Program-made: the position numbers and the translations under genes
Source: an uncultured Candidatus Altimarinota bacterium
GTDB lineage: Bacteria; Patescibacteriota; Gracilibacteria; BD1-5; UBA2023
Direction: 5' to 3'
Length of the DNA stretch: 64,000 nt
Assembly (NCBI GenBank): GCA_936941205.1
Contig: CAKZJF010000083.1
Coordinates: 27,585 to 91,584 of the forward strand
Part shown: piece after piece, positions 1-11,899 of the stretch
Layout: each line of letters opens with the position of its first letter
How positions within the stretch are numbered: position 1 is the stretch's first letter
Notes under the pieces: model-generated
What the model saw: only the letters and a program-made list of their open reading frames with translations
Told to the model about the DNA's origin: nothing
Databases searched by the model: none

Positions 1-1
1 A

Positions 2-121
2 AAAACAACAATATCAAAAATGGATTTAGCATCATTTAATATATATATGACAGATATGGGAGTAAGTGTGGATAATGCAAATAAAATAGCTAAAAAATTA
101 TGAATTAGCTCAAAGAAATAA
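2..121 (+). CDS. C-terminal end of an unknown protein (5' truncated by window)
   Basis: Frame 2 is open from the window edge to TAA at 119-121 and reads 39 residues with one TGA-encoded glycine seven codons before the stop (...KKLGISSKK). The tail is basic and likely helical, with no motif I can assign. A rho-independent terminator follows within 20 bases, which supports this being the real end of a transcribed gene. The N-terminus lies outside the window, so no function is proposed. Confidence 0.5.
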
Positions 122-140
122 TAAATTATAGTAGATAATA

Positions 141-180
141 AATACCTCTTCCATACTTAAAAATTGGAGAGGTATTTTTA
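141..180 (+). terminator. Rho-independent terminator
   Basis: AATACCTCT at 141-149 pairs with AGAGGTATT at 168-176, followed by a T-rich run. It ends the transcript of the truncated upstream gene and separates it from the peptidase gene. Confidence 0.75.
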
Positions 181-235
181 TTTCCGATTTACATGAATTT
201 TCATATAATCAGAAGCAATAATTCTATCTTCTTAT

Positions 236-2011
236 ATGACATATCCTACTTCATGGAACCTTTCTCGGTATCTTTATTCAGGTCTTGATGATCCAAAATT
301 TTTAACAGATATCGAACGCATAATTCCTGATACACTCCTATTTCGTGACAAATATCAACATACCCTCGAGGGTTTTACAGAAGCATCACAAATTCTCGAG
401 TTTTATAATGACTATGAAAAATTTTCATATACTCTTGGGACACCTGGATATTATCTCTTTTATCTCTCATCACTTGATACTCAAAACACCGAAGTGCTCA
501 AGAAAATGGGTGAACTTCAGTTTATCCATACCAACGCATCCAATGAACTCCTTTTTATAGCACAAGCATGGAAAACTATCGGAGTAAAGAAAATTTTAGA
601 ATGGGCAGAAAATCCAATTCTCATAGGATATAGAAATGATCTTATGTCTACCGCTGAGAATATACGCTATATATTGGGAGAAAAAGAAGAATATACGCTC
701 AATATGAAAGCACGACCTCTTTCCCTTGCAAATGATCTTCATGATGAATTAACTGGGTCATTTGAATTTTTCATGAGCATAGATGGAGAAGAAAAAAAAT
801 TGACGGAAGAAGAGGTACGATCATATCGACAACATACGAATAGGAGTATACGAGAAGAAGCTTATAAAAGCCTAAGAAAAGTATATAATACAAAACAAAA
901 TCAAATTACACTGGGAAATATTTATACTTCTATAGTAAAGGACTCCTCAAGTGATATGAGACTTCGCGGATATGAAACAGTAATGTCAGCACGCAATATA
1001 TCTGAAGAAATGGATGATACAACCATCACTATGTTGCTCAATGAGGTGGAAAATTCATATCCTATCTATTCACGATTTCTTCGTGCAAAGGCAAAAATGT
1101 TAAAAATTTCCGACTTTAGTGTGTGGGATGTGGGGGCACCAATAGCTTCAAATGATAGAGACTTTAGTTTTGATGAAGCGTTTAATCTTCATCTTTCTGT
1201 TATGAAAGATTTTGATTCTGATTTTTACGAATATTCTCTTAAAATGATAGAAGAGGAGCGTATCGATGTATTTCCAAAAGCTGGAAAAAGATGAGGAGCA
1301 TATGCAAGTTATCGAAAATGAGATGAAAGTTTTGTTCTTCTCAACTTTACAGGGAAACTCAGAGATGTTGCTACTATATCTCATGAGCTCGGTCATGCAA
1401 TCCATGGACATCTCTCACAGATACAAGAATGAGCCGTATATGATAGTCCCCTATCTCTTGCAGAGACTGCATCTATATTCTCAGAGATGCTTTTGTGAGA
1501 AAAGCTAAAAACAATGATTTCAAAAGAAGAATATGCAGAATACCTGAATGAACGTTTATGAGATATCTTTGCCACCATATACCGACAAGTCCAATATGTA
1601 GCCTTTGAGAAAAAAGTTCATGAAACCATTCATGATGGACAAGAACTCACTTATAAAGAATTAAATCTTTTATGGAGAGCCGAACAAAGCAAGCTCTATG
1701 GAAATGAAATACAGTATGATATAGATGGAGGTGAGGAATCTGGATGGTCTATGATACCTCATATATTTCATACACCATTTTATTGTTATGCATACGCATT
1801 TGGAAATATCCTTACTTTCGCACTGTACAATAAAGTACAAAATGGTGAACTCTCTATAGAAGACTATAAAGATATACTGCGCTCTGGTGGTTCAAAAAGG
1901 CCTCGTGAACTTCTTATGAAATATAATATAGATATTACCTCTCCTGATTTCTATAGAGCCTGACTTCATGAGGTAGAAAAACTCGTTATTGAATTTGAAA
2001 ATCTTTTATAA
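236..2011 (+). CDS. pepF: Oligoendopeptidase F-like M3 metallopeptidase
   Basis: A 591-residue zinc metallopeptidase of family M3, length typical of PepF, expected to cut short peptides in the cytoplasm. The zinc-binding HELGH motif lies at about residues 383-387, followed by HGHLSQ and, further on, SLAETASIFSEM, which supplies the third zinc ligand. The first 352 codons contain no TGA; after that TGA occurs at several glycine positions, including just before the GAYASY segment preceding the active site. Read with the standard code the gene would be cut before its active site. The ATG at 236 has no clear Shine-Dalgarno sequence. It heads a plus-strand run, with the phosphohexomutase starting 19 bases after its stop. 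Confidence 0.9.
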
Positions 2012-2030
2012 AACATAACTTTCGCTTCAT

Positions 2031-3389
2031 ATGTTAGATATATCTATTATTGGCAGATCATATGATCTCCGTGGTATTTACCCTACTGAGATTGATGAAG
2101 AATTTTATTATTTATTTGGACGATCATTTGGTACATGGGTACGTGGAAAGAGTATAGCTCTTTGATATGATGCAAGGAATTCTTCGCCCAGTCTTCAACA
2201 TGCATTTGGACAGTGAATTATGGATTCTGGGAAAAAACTCATATCACTTTGACTCTGCTCAAGTGATATGACATCATTTAGTACTGGATATTATAATGAT
2301 ATTGATGCCGCAGTAATGATTACAGCAAGTCATAACCCAAAAGACTACAATGGGATGAAAGCGAGCTTAAAATGATGAATACCAGTAAATTTGAAGGAAA
2401 TTTGACCAATACTTATTGATTGGATACATCAATATAACACATCACCCATTCCACCAATTCAATGAGAATATGAAGAAAGACAGATTCTTGATGATTGGGT
2501 GAATCATATACTATCATTTTCTCATACAAAAAATTTTGGAAAAATATCCTTAATTGCAGATGCATGAAATGGGACCGCATGAGTTTTTATGGATGCACTT
2601 ACCAAAAAGGCTGGATGGAATCTTACTCCTCTTTTTTTCGATCCTGATGGAAACTTTCCAAATCATCATCCTAATCCTGTTCTTGAAGAAAATAGAAAAG
2701 ACTGTCGTAAGAAGATTCAAGAAACAAAATCAGATATATGACTTATATTTGATGGTGATGCAGATAGAGTGGTTATATTAGATGAAAATGGTGATAATAT
2801 ATCACCCTCAATTATATGTGCAATAATTGCCCATAAAATATTGGTGGAAAATCCATGAGCTGGAATATGTGGTAATGCTGTAACCTCAAAAATTGTTCAA
2901 GACATAACTCTTGAAAATGGAGGAAAATATACAAGACAAAAAGTATGACATGTATATATTAAAGAAGAAATGAGCAAGGATTCTTCTATTCTCTTCGCAT
3001 GAGAGTGATCAGCACATTATTTCTTTCAAAAAAACTGGAATGCTGATTCAGGAATTATTGCTGCTATTATATTTCTTGATATTTTGAGTCAATCTTGAAA
3101 GAAAACAAGTGAACTCATAGAAGTCTATACTCGATATAAAACACTTGAGGAAACAAATTTCAAAGTAGCAAATCCAAAATGACTCATAGAAAAACTTGCA
3201 GAAAATTTTTCTGAACTAAAACAAGATAGACTTGACGGATTAACTGTATATTACCCATACGGATGGTGGAATGTTCGTCCAAGCTCAAATGAACCACTAT
3301 TGAGATTAAACCTAGAAACAGAAACAAAAGAACAATTCGATATACTTTATGAGAAGTTGGTAAATTTCATAGAATCTAATTCATTATAA
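2031..3389 (+). CDS. Phosphomannomutase/phosphoglucomutase (alpha-D-phosphohexomutase)
   Basis: A 452-residue phosphohexomutase that interconverts hexose 1- and 6-phosphates for sugar-nucleotide and envelope polysaccharide synthesis. The order of motifs is complete: an N-terminal YDLRGIYP segment, the catalytic phosphoserine loop TASHNP (Ser about residue 100), the metal-binding DGDADR loop (about 241-246) and a C-terminal phosphate-binding RPSSNEP loop. Length matches the family. Several glycines are TGA, including GG just after the serine loop. Whether the preferred substrate is mannose or glucose phosphate cannot be decided here, so no symbol is given. It lies between pepF and a small coiled-coil gene with short gaps. 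Confidence 0.93.
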
Positions 3390-3395
3390 AATCAT

Positions 3396-4160
3396 ATGAA
3401 TCGCGTATCAAGAGAAGAACTTGAAAAGGAAAATAAAAAATTAAAGGAGCAACTATGAGAGGCTATTTTATGGATGAAACGACAAATACAGGAATCTACG
3501 CTTCGCATCGGAAAAGAAAAAATATCGAAATTTATGAAGAAAATTCGTAAGGACTATTTAGATGCTGAACAAGTAGAGATTATAAAGCAGGAAATAGAAA
3601 ATTACTTTGGGAAAGTTATCGAAAAATCACCAAAAAATACTACAGAAAGAATCATTGATGCTGAACTTTATTGGTTTCAGTTACAAAAATATCCAAATAT
3701 GGATGGAACAGCAATAATTATGACATATCAAAAGATCCTTGATCTCTGGGTAGATGAATACATTGTAAAGCCATACAGGAAATATGAAAAGATTCTTACA
3801 ATAGATATTGCAAGACCTCAAAATGCAAATGAAACTATACTATACAATGCAATATATAAAAAACATACGATTTCATTTTCAAAACTCTTTCCCCTTATAC
3901 AAAAGACTACACAGTCAAAAATAGTAAATCATTTTCATGATTTTCTACAACAGGAGGAAATGAAGTATTGGAAATTATTTCATAATGAAATATTCTTTAA
4001 AAAATATACACAAATAGTGAATAGTGAGGTTTTTTGAAAAAAGAGACATTCCGATAAGATATCTTTCATAGAGGCAAAAGAGACAAGAAAGATCATTATT
4101 GGGGATTTTCAAGATCATACGGGTATTCTCTATCTACTTCTCGAAAAGAGCTCTAAATAA
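3396..4160 (+). CDS. Hypothetical protein with N-terminal coiled coil
   Basis: A 254-residue protein I do not recognise. The first 25 residues (LEKENKKLKEQL and onward) form a charged heptad-like coiled coil, followed by a mostly helical, Lys/Glu/Tyr-rich body with no signal peptide or membrane segment, so it is probably cytoplasmic. The ATG at 3396 is preferred over the internal ATG at 3474 because the coiled coil continues upstream in frame through a TGA glycine and starts 6 bases after the mutase stop. A second TGA near residue 214 splits it under the standard code. RuvC follows, which hints at but does not show a nucleic-acid role. Confidence 0.7.
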
Positions 4161-4183
4161 ACATAATATAACAATAAAAATAT

Positions 4184-4675
4184 ATGATATTCCTTGGAAT
4201 TGATCCCGGAACAACTACTGTATGATTCGCTCTACTTGAAAAAGGTGAAAAAAAATATACAATTCTCGAGTATGGAGTTATCGAGACTACCCCTCGAGAA
4301 TCTATATGACAAAAAATTCTATGAATTGTTCATGATCTTGATATGCTTATTCAAACTTATCAACCACAGGTATGTTGAATAGAAAAGCTATTCTTTATGA
4401 AAAATGTAAAAACAGGGATTGATGTAGCACAAGCACGGTGAGCAGTTCTATATACCCTCCTTTCTCGAGGTATTATCGTAAAGGAATTCACCCCTCTGCA
4501 AGTCAAACAATGAATTACTGGAAATGGAAATGCAAAGAAACAACAGATTCAAAATGCCGTAAAAATGCTTTTCTGACTCGAAGAAATACCAAAACCAGAT
4601 GATGCAGCAGACGCTCTTGCAATTGCATATATTACAGCTATCAGTACACAGCATAAGAAACCTCTATACTTCTAA
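4184..4675 (+). CDS. ruvC: Crossover junction endodeoxyribonuclease RuvC
   Basis: A 163-residue Holliday-junction resolvase of usual family length. The acidic active-site set is visible: Asp7 in the LGIDPGTTTVG strand, Glu67 in CGIEKLFF, and the C-terminal pair Asp140/Asp143 in DDAADALA. The usual KQxITG segment is present (QVKQGITGNGNA). Nine or so glycines are TGA, for example in TVGFAL and CGIEK, so the standard code would cut the protein after 13 residues. RuvA and RuvB are not in the window. Starts 23 bases after the previous stop, with the membrane protein gene following after 8 bases. Confidence 0.93.
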
Positions 4676-4683
4676 TTTATCAT

Positions 4684-5454
4684 ATGAACTTTATAGATGG
4701 ACTTGCCCTCTCATTCTGAGTCACATCATTTGATGTCATTATTGGAATACTATTTCTTGGTATAACAGGAGCATTTTTTCAATTCTGACAGATGCGACAA
4801 ATATTTGAAGCTGCCTTTTGAGCTATAACATGAATGGCTATATATCTCGTATTATCAGTCCTCTTATTAGGAAATATTGATTTTAATACGACTTGAGATA
4901 TTTTACCAATTGGGTTTGCCCTGTTTATTATAAATATAAGTATATACCTCGTATTTATCTTGGCCATCATTTTTCCCATACATGGATCACTTGTATTAAG
5001 TATTCCATCTCAGCCAATTATTTATCTTGCACAATTCTTTATAGTATCTATATACTTTTGTTTTACTATTTGAGCTGTACTTATTTATACCATTGAACAA
5101 ACGTATATCTTTAAGGCATGGACAATATTTGCATATTTGAAAGATATCCCCTATTACACTGAGGTTATACGTGGATCGAATTATTTCCGATATGTAATGG
5201 AACACAAAGATACAATTATCCCTTTGTGAGTGCTTTTAATGCTATATAAACTTCTATTATCAAATATCATTAATGCGGTCTTACTCAGTATATGGTACAA
5301 TTTATCTCATATTGGATTTTACAGACAAAATGAAAACCCACATTATCGAGTAGAATTTCATGAGGTTGGCGCATGAGAACATGATGGACATGGTGATGAT
5401 GGACACGATTGAAATGAAGATAATGGACATAAAGATAATCACCAACATCATTAG
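4684..5454 (+). CDS. Polytopic membrane protein with His/Asp-rich tail
   Basis: A 256-residue membrane protein of unknown family. About five hydrophobic segments can be seen (roughly residues 15-38, 45-65, 75-105, 115-145 and 175-200), followed by a soluble C-terminus whose last 30 residues are dominated by His, Asp and Gly (for example EHDGHGDDGHDGNEDNGH and a terminal HQHH). Such tails often bind divalent metals, but no transporter signature is visible, so that role is an inference. It sits 8 bases after ruvC and 12 bases before a bacterial PH-domain membrane protein and is likely co-transcribed with both. Confidence 0.75.
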
Positions 5455-5466
5455 AAATAATGTTCT

Positions 5467-5922
5467 ATGTATAATCCGAATCAGGAATACACAATCCATC
5501 TCCATCCGTTTAGTATTATAATACAGAGTCTGTATTGAAGTATTTTTATAGCTATACCATTAGCAGTTTTTAGCTACTTTAATATTACATATTTCTCAAT
5601 TCCAGGAATGATCTCTATATATCTTATTATTAGTAGTGGAATAATATATCTTACCTATAAAAAAAATAAAAGAAGTATACTAAAAATTACACATGACTGA
5701 TTGGTATGCACTTTTTTTTCGATACAATGATTTAAAGAGAGAGAGATACCATTTTCTGAAATAAGAGAAGTAAAATGGAAAAGTTGATATAGTAAGCTTT
5801 TTTGAGACTTTTGAACGCTCACGATTCTTCATAAAAATAATCTATCAACCTATTCAATAAAATATATTATACGAGTACAAAAAACATATTCAATTATTGC
5901 AGAAAGAATAAAGCATTTATAA
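5467..5922 (+). CDS. Membrane protein with bacterial PH-like domain
   Basis: A 151-residue protein: two hydrophobic segments (about residues 15-38 and 45-62) are followed by a basic linker and an 80-residue beta-rich domain. The pattern EIPFSEIREVKWKSG...LFGDFGTLTI resembles the bPH2/YdbT-like domain, in which two transmembrane helices precede a PH fold. Function in this family is poorly known. The ATG at 5467 is chosen because an ATG seven bases earlier runs straight into TAA. It precedes a lipoprotein gene by 10 bases. Confidence 0.65.
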
Positions 5923-5932
5923 GAATTAAAAT

Positions 5933-6970
5933 ATGAAATTACCTATTTCTATCATAGTACTATGCTTTTTTCTACTTAATACCTGTAGTATCGATGATTC
6001 CTATAGAAATCATTACAGTGAAAGAATTACATTGATAGAATGAACTCAAGCTGATTTCTCACTTTCAAAGGTAGAAGAACGTACAATTTCTTTATTAGTA
6101 ACTCCTAATACTGATACACTTGATGAGATAATTCAAAGAATAGATGAAGCAAAAAAACGTATATGGATAGAGGTATACTCGATGACTGAAAAAAGAATAC
6201 GAGAAGCAATAATTCGTGCAAAAAAACGATGAATTGATACTAAGGTAATTCTTGAGGAAAATGTATTTTGATTTCCAAAAATGAATAGAGAAAGCTTTGG
6301 AATCTTGGAAAAAAATTGAATTGAGGTAAGCTATGCATCAAATCATCTCTATAATTTTACACACGCAAAATTTTATATAATAGATGATATATATATTATA
6401 AGCACTTGAAATATCGCTCATACCACCTTTACAAAAAATCGAGAATTTTTTGCTAAATGAAATAATCAATCTGATCTTATTCAGCTCGAAAAAATATTTA
6501 TATATGACTCCAAGAAAGAAAAACTCTTAACAAGCTCTTGATATAATTTGATTATTTCACCTATTAATTCTAGAACGAATCTTGTAAAAATAATACAGCA
6601 AGCTGAAAAAAATATCGTGATTTATATACAAAGTCTTTCAGATGATATAATGATTGAAAATTTAGAAAAATCTGCCAATAATGGTATTCAAATAAAGATT
6701 TGTCTGGCTGAAAAAAATGAAAAATCTGATATAAATGAAGTAAAAGAGAAACTATGAAAATATTCAAATGTACATATATCTACGAGTAAGAAACCATATA
6801 TACATGCAAAAATAGTACTTATTGACAATAAATATATCTTTCTTTGAAGTACAAATTTTACAGAAAATGCAATAATTCACAATCGAGAAGTTTGAATAGT
6901 GTGGAAAGAACCTGAAAATGGTAAGAATATTCAAATTATACAAGAAAAATACACGTCAGATTGTGAATAA
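5933..6970 (+). CDS. Phospholipase D-like lipoprotein with two HKD motifs
   Basis: A 345-residue exported protein. The N-terminus has a hydrophobic stretch ending in a lipobox-like LLNTC at residues 14-18, so it is probably a lipoprotein facing outward. Two PLD half-sites follow: FTHAKFYIIDD...STGN in the first half, and YIHAKIVLIDN...LGSTNFTEN in the second. Both keep the His-x-Lys and the Gly-Ser/Thr-x-Asn parts, as in cardiolipin synthases and PLD nucleases. The active site needs both halves, so the enzyme is probably functional. Substrate, lipid or nucleic acid, is not decided by sequence. An external PLD nuclease would suit an organism scavenging host DNA, but that is speculation. Confidence 0.8.
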
Positions 6971-7024
6971 TTTGCGAGAAATAAAAAATTCCTATATACT
7001 TGAATAAAGTAAGTCTTTTCCTTT

Positions 7025-9706
7025 ATGCAAAACATTGCCATTCCACTCATAGTTATTACGCTTTCAAGTATATTTACACTTGGAGCCTTTTCATCTCCTC
7101 AAGTAAACAAAAAAGATGAAAACACACTAGAAAATATTCAGAAATTAAAAATAGCTCCCGATATTAGGAAACTTATAGCAAGAGAGAATGAAGAAGCAAC
7201 TAAATGAATTCAATTTGATTGGGGAGAATATTCGGAAAAAAATGTAACCGAAAATAGCATACTCTATCAAAAACTTTCTGAACTTTCTGGGATTTTTTAT
7301 CAACACTGATCAAAAAGCCCAAGTACACTAACAAAAGATAAGTGATATACTATTAAGCTATGAATGGGCAGTTATGTAATTTCACACTATGATCCATTCA
7401 TTCAAACAATGGTGGAGACAGAAGATTTTCTCATAAAAAATATAACAAATGGAAATATATATGTAGAACAAACTGGAAGTGGCTATATAGTATTTGCTCT
7501 TGATAGTGTTTCAGAGATTGTTTTCTTATCAAAGTGAAAGCAGATTTCAAATTACATACTTTTTCCAGGAATGTGGATATCAATTGATTGAAGTCGAAAC
7601 TGAGAACTTGAAAATGCAGATTCAATTAAAATATCTGATATACATCCAGTAAGTTACATTGACACGAGTACAACTGGATTAATTAATAAAAATATACCAA
7701 ATGGCTATAGAATGATACTTACTCTTAAAAAATATCTTCAATATTTATCACAGAAATCAGATTACTTTACTCAATGATGAGCCAGCATTCATAAAAATTC
7801 GAATTATGAAAGAGCATGATTAATTAATAATACAAAAATAGAATTCTTAATAGAGAGTGATCTGGATTTTTATCTTCAAAATATACCAGCGTACATAGAG
7901 CAAAATTGAATTGATGGGATTAAATCGATGAGAGATCAAATCAATTCATTATACCAAATTGCTAAAACAAAATGATTCAATAAAAATATCGATAAGACAT
8001 TCGTTCAATTTATTGAAAAAACACGATTCACAATATATAATAAAAAGTACCAAGAATGATATAAAATAATATATAATACTGTACTGGGTATACTATCATG
8101 AAAAGACATAGTAAAAGCAAAAAATCTTGAATTTTATCAAGCTTTAAGTGATCAATATATGAATGAAATTATTCATGATATTGATATTAAAGAAGAAAAA
8201 CCAAAGATTATTGAAAATATAATAAATGAAAATCAAGATATTAAACATCTTGATATGGCAATATACGTGTATTCAATATTCGATTACTATAATGTTTTTA
8301 ATTATGGTATGCCAATTCAATTCCGATGAATATTTATATTAGCTGATAATCTCTTTAATACATTAACACGATATCTTAATAGTCTCAATAGTCCTCAGAA
8401 AAGAGAAGAAAGTCTTACTATAATATTTGATAGATTTTTAAAACCTACAACGGAAAGTTTTCTTTCTGGAATAAAAAATGCATATTTTAAAAATGAAAAT
8501 AACTATTCGCCACTTATTCTAAAAGATGAATATATTGATGAAAATAAAATGACAAAGATTAATCCAGATACTGTACAGAATATACGAAACCTGCAGAAAA
8601 CAATTGCTAATTTCATGGAAAAAACGAAAAGTATTTCATCAATTGATGGTAATTCCATTATTGAAGAACAAAGAGTAATTATTGATTGATATAATAATGA
8701 ACTTATTAAGATAATCTCAATCATGGTGAACTATCGTGATTACTATCTTTGTGAAGTAGTTTGAACAGGTTGTAACAAAGATGGGACAGAAGAAGTTATT
8801 GGCTCAGGAAACACTAATACCTGAAGTAGTAAATCCATGGGAATTGTTCAACTAAAAGAATATCTCAGTCAATTTAAATGAGTTGATATAAATACTCTAC
8901 GATTAAATAATGAAAATCCTGAGAATGACTGATATTACAATGTAAGTATTAGTATTAATAATTCTCAGTTTCAATTTAATCTAACTGAAGAAGATCATAC
9001 TATTTCTAATATTCGATATGAAAAAGGGTGACAAATTGATGAAAGTTTATCAAATATAATTATATCCCTCGATCAGAAACAAGAAGAACAAAATAAGATC
9101 AATAAAAATATATTTTCTGAATTTTTTCTAGTGACATTTTTTTGAAAATCAGTTATTCCTGAAAAGGTAGTCATTGATAAAACAGACGAGAAAAATAAAA
9201 ATGATAGTCTCATAGATCCAGAAATCGTTATATTTAAAAATAATCTCATAAATGAAGACTTCTCTACTATTAAAGATAGTTTAGAAATAGAATTTGATGA
9301 TATTGATATCACTCGAAATTCAGAATGAGAATACGATATAGTCCTTAGTGATGTTATAAATGAATATGATTATACGGTCCCAGAGATTGGTTGAAAAACA
9401 AGTAAGGAAAATTATAAAGTAAATTTTACAAGTAGTTATATATACAAACGAAATTACCATGCCTTTAAAGATATAACATTTCGTTTTAAAAATAATAAAA
9501 AAACTGGTTATTATAATACCATAATATCTGTGGAACCAAGTAGCATTCAGCTTAACGAGATATTAGAAAAAACAGTGAATCTCTGAAGTTATTTATATAT
9601 AATTGAAAAAAATACCAATCCGAATGGTAATGATAAAATTGTAATTGATCTCAACAACTGACAGGTGATTATTAATGATAATACTATATTAAATATAAAT
9701 GAATAA
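7025..9706 (+). CDS. Large exported protein of unknown function (893 aa)
   Basis: The protein starts with a hydrophobic signal-like segment (residues 4-23, ending near AFSSPQ), then a long body rich in Asn, Ile, Lys and Asp with no further membrane helix, so it is probably exported. The middle third looks helical with Leu/Ile spacing; the last third has alternating hydrophobic residues and Asp/Glu pairs typical of beta domains. No catalytic motif is recognised. Many TGA glycines are distributed along the whole length without any TAA/TAG interruption. It is last in the plus-strand run and is followed immediately by a strong terminator. Confidence 0.75.
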
Positions 9707-9720
9707 TAAGTTTCCATTAT

Positions 9721-9757
9721 AAAAAAACCACAATTCTAATAGAATTGTGGTTTTTTT
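9721..9757. terminator. Bidirectional rho-independent terminator
   Basis: AACCACAATTCT and its complement AGAATTGTGGTT flank a short AATAG loop, with an A-run on one side and a T-run on the other. It serves both the plus-strand operon and the convergent zinc-ribbon gene. Confidence 0.85.
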
Positions 9758-9763
9758 ATAACA

Positions 9764-10273
9764 CTAAGTAGTCTCCTTTATTTTCTGATATTTCTTAGTA
9801 AGTTTACTATTTGTAGTCTCATTTTCTCCTATATCATCTGCACAATAAGGACAAACTTTCCAATTAGTTCGTATCATGTGATCACATGATTTACATTTTT
9901 TCACTAAAAGAATACCACAATAAGGACAGTTGGTAAAATCACTTCCTATACTATGTTGACACTCATGACAATGAAGTCCTGGGGATATTTCATCTTCATT
10001 TGAGGATTCTGCATATAAAAGTTCAATAGGAGAAGGACGAAAAAGAAAATATACAGGCAATCAGAATAATGGAGTTAGTAGGACAACAAGTAGTACATGG
10101 AAAAATTGTGCAAATATACCATTTCATCGCATTGATGAATCACGTATAATCCATATAACACAAGAAATCCATAAAAACAATAAATAGATTATTCCTATTT
10201 GGAGCCAATCTGAAAAATTTAAAGATTGAATAAATCCAATAAATATATCAATAAAAGAAAAAGCTGAAGTCAT
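9764..10273 (-). CDS. Membrane protein with double zinc ribbon
   Basis: A 169-residue protein with two hydrophobic helices in the N-terminal half (about residues 20-42 and 52-75, the second ending in GLPVYFLF) and a cytoplasmic or peripheral C-terminal half containing two CxxC...CPYC zinc ribbons (CHECQHSIGSDFTNCPYCG and CKSCDHMIRTNWKVCPYCA), i.e. a double zinc ribbon. Function unknown. The true ATG lies upstream of two in-frame TGA glycines, one in RGNGIF and one before LPVY; under the standard code only the zinc-ribbon half would be called. It is 10 bases after trmD and ends at the shared terminator. Confidence 0.78.
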
Positions 10274-10283
10274 AAATACTATA

Positions 10284-10934
10284 TTAATAAAAACTTTTTT
10301 TCCATTGTTCTATTCTTTTCTTATCTCAAGAAAGTAAAACAGATGGTACTGATTGTCATTGAAAGAGATCTGGTCGAGTATATTGAGGGTATTCTTTTTT
10401 ACGGCCAATAGCTTTACTGAAAGACTCTTCCAAGAGAGATTCTTCATTTAAGACTCAAGGCAAGAGTCTTACAACAGAATCAATCCAAACAAGTGCTCAT
10501 AATTCGCCACTTGATAAAACATAGTCACCAATAGAAAGAGATGTTATAGAGAAAAAATTGAAAATCCTTTCATCTATTCATTCATAATGACCACAGATGA
10601 GTATACATTCTTTATGTTTATTTGCAAATCACTCAGCACGTGCTTGGGTTAATTTTTTCCCTCGAGGCGAAAAGTATATTATAGGAATATCCCTATTCTT
10701 AGATGATTCAAATATAGAATTAATACAATTATATAAAGGTTCAACCATTATAACTGTACCAGGGAGTCATCCATAAGGCCTATCATCTACTCGTCTTGTA
10801 TTTCGAACTGTCCAATCAGCAAGATTATAAATAATATAACGAAAGAGCCCTTTCTCTTGGGCTCTTTTCATTATACTCATATCTAAGTATGGGGGGAAAC
10901 TCTTTGGAAAGAGGGTGATAATATGCACCTTCAT
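10284..10934 (-). CDS. trmD: tRNA (guanine-37-N1)-methyltransferase TrmD
   Basis: A 216-residue SPOUT methyltransferase that makes m1G37 in tRNAs reading CNN codons, using S-adenosylmethionine. Signatures present: KVHIITLFP at the N-terminus, RPYGGLPG, the cofactor knot ICGHYEGIDER and SIGDYVLSSGEL, and a C-terminal YTRPDLFQGQSVPSVLLSGD segment. The glycine of HYEGIDER is a TGA codon (10578-10580), a strong indicator for the code. It is shorter than the E. coli protein because the C-terminal tail is trimmed. It lies 21 bases downstream of the FKBP gene in a five-gene minus-strand operon. Confidence 0.95.
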
Positions 10935-10955
10935 AACAACAAAGAAATTGATGTA

Positions 10956-11882
10956 TTATTGAACTGTACCAGTCGAAGTCTCAGAAGTTTTTACAGACTT
11001 TACCTCGAGATCAAAAATAAGAGTCTTCCCAGCAAGTGGATGTGGATTTGGAATAGAAACCACTACTCCAGTACTCGTAAGATTCACAATTTTAATGAAT
11101 GAACCTGTTCCTGCTTGTGGGAGTGGAGCCTCAAGATCCATCTTAAGTTCTTTTCCATAGAATGGACTTGATTTATTTTCAACTTCAACCGTAACGCCAC
11201 TTGCAGAAAGTGACTTAATTGTAATTATATTTTTTTCCACCTCTGTTTGAAGTCCAGCCTTTAGTTCTTTTCCGTAAAAAGGATTTTGTTTATTTTCGAT
11301 AGCAAGAGTAACACTTCCACTTGCAACATCAACTACAGTTGCATCGGTTCCATTTGCAGAAATCTTTTCTCCTTTTTTTACATTATTTCCCTTCTCTCCA
11401 AGCATTGAAGTTGGTACAGTACGAGTAATAACATCGGAAAATTGTTCTTTATCAATAGTACGAGTAAACTTACTTTCAATAACCTCTCGTGGAATTGTTT
11501 GTTCCATAGTTTTTTCACCGTAAGCATCTTTTGGTGAAATACGAAGTTCTTTCTTTTCTCCAACTTTCATCCCTTGTATACCTTTATCAAAACCAGGAAT
11601 CATTTGTCCAGCACCAACTACAAATTCCAAAGGTTCATACGTTCGTCCTGAATTATAATCAGCTCATTTCATAGCATCTTCTTTTCGAGAGCTATCAAAT
11701 ATAGTACCATCCTCGAAACGACCAGTATAATCTACCTTTACAGTATCACCAGGAGCAACAAATTGAACACCATTAGAAAGTGATGTAGAACCTGAATTTG
11801 AAGTATTTCCAGGCATATTCTTTCATGTACATGAAGAGAGTGCTACAACTAAAAGAAGAGATAAAATAATAGATGAACGCAT
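10956..11882 (-). CDS. FKBP-type peptidyl-prolyl isomerase lipoprotein with triplicated C-terminal module
   Basis: A 308-residue exported proline isomerase. The signal peptide ends in a lipobox (LSSC, about residue 18), so it is probably membrane-anchored. The FKBP domain follows: VDYTGRFEDGTIFDSS, EFVVGAGQMIPGFDKGIQGM and VGEKKELRISPKDAYG. The C-terminal half holds three successive copies of a beta module whose cores are NPFYGKELKAGL, SPFYGKELKMDL and HPLAGKTLIFDL. The usual SlyD-like proteins have one such HPLAGK unit. Only a few TGA codons are used, all in the N-terminal third. Likely a folding helper for exported proteins, in an operon with holA and trmD. Confidence 0.88.
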
Positions 11883-11899
11883 AAAAACACAATTAAAAA

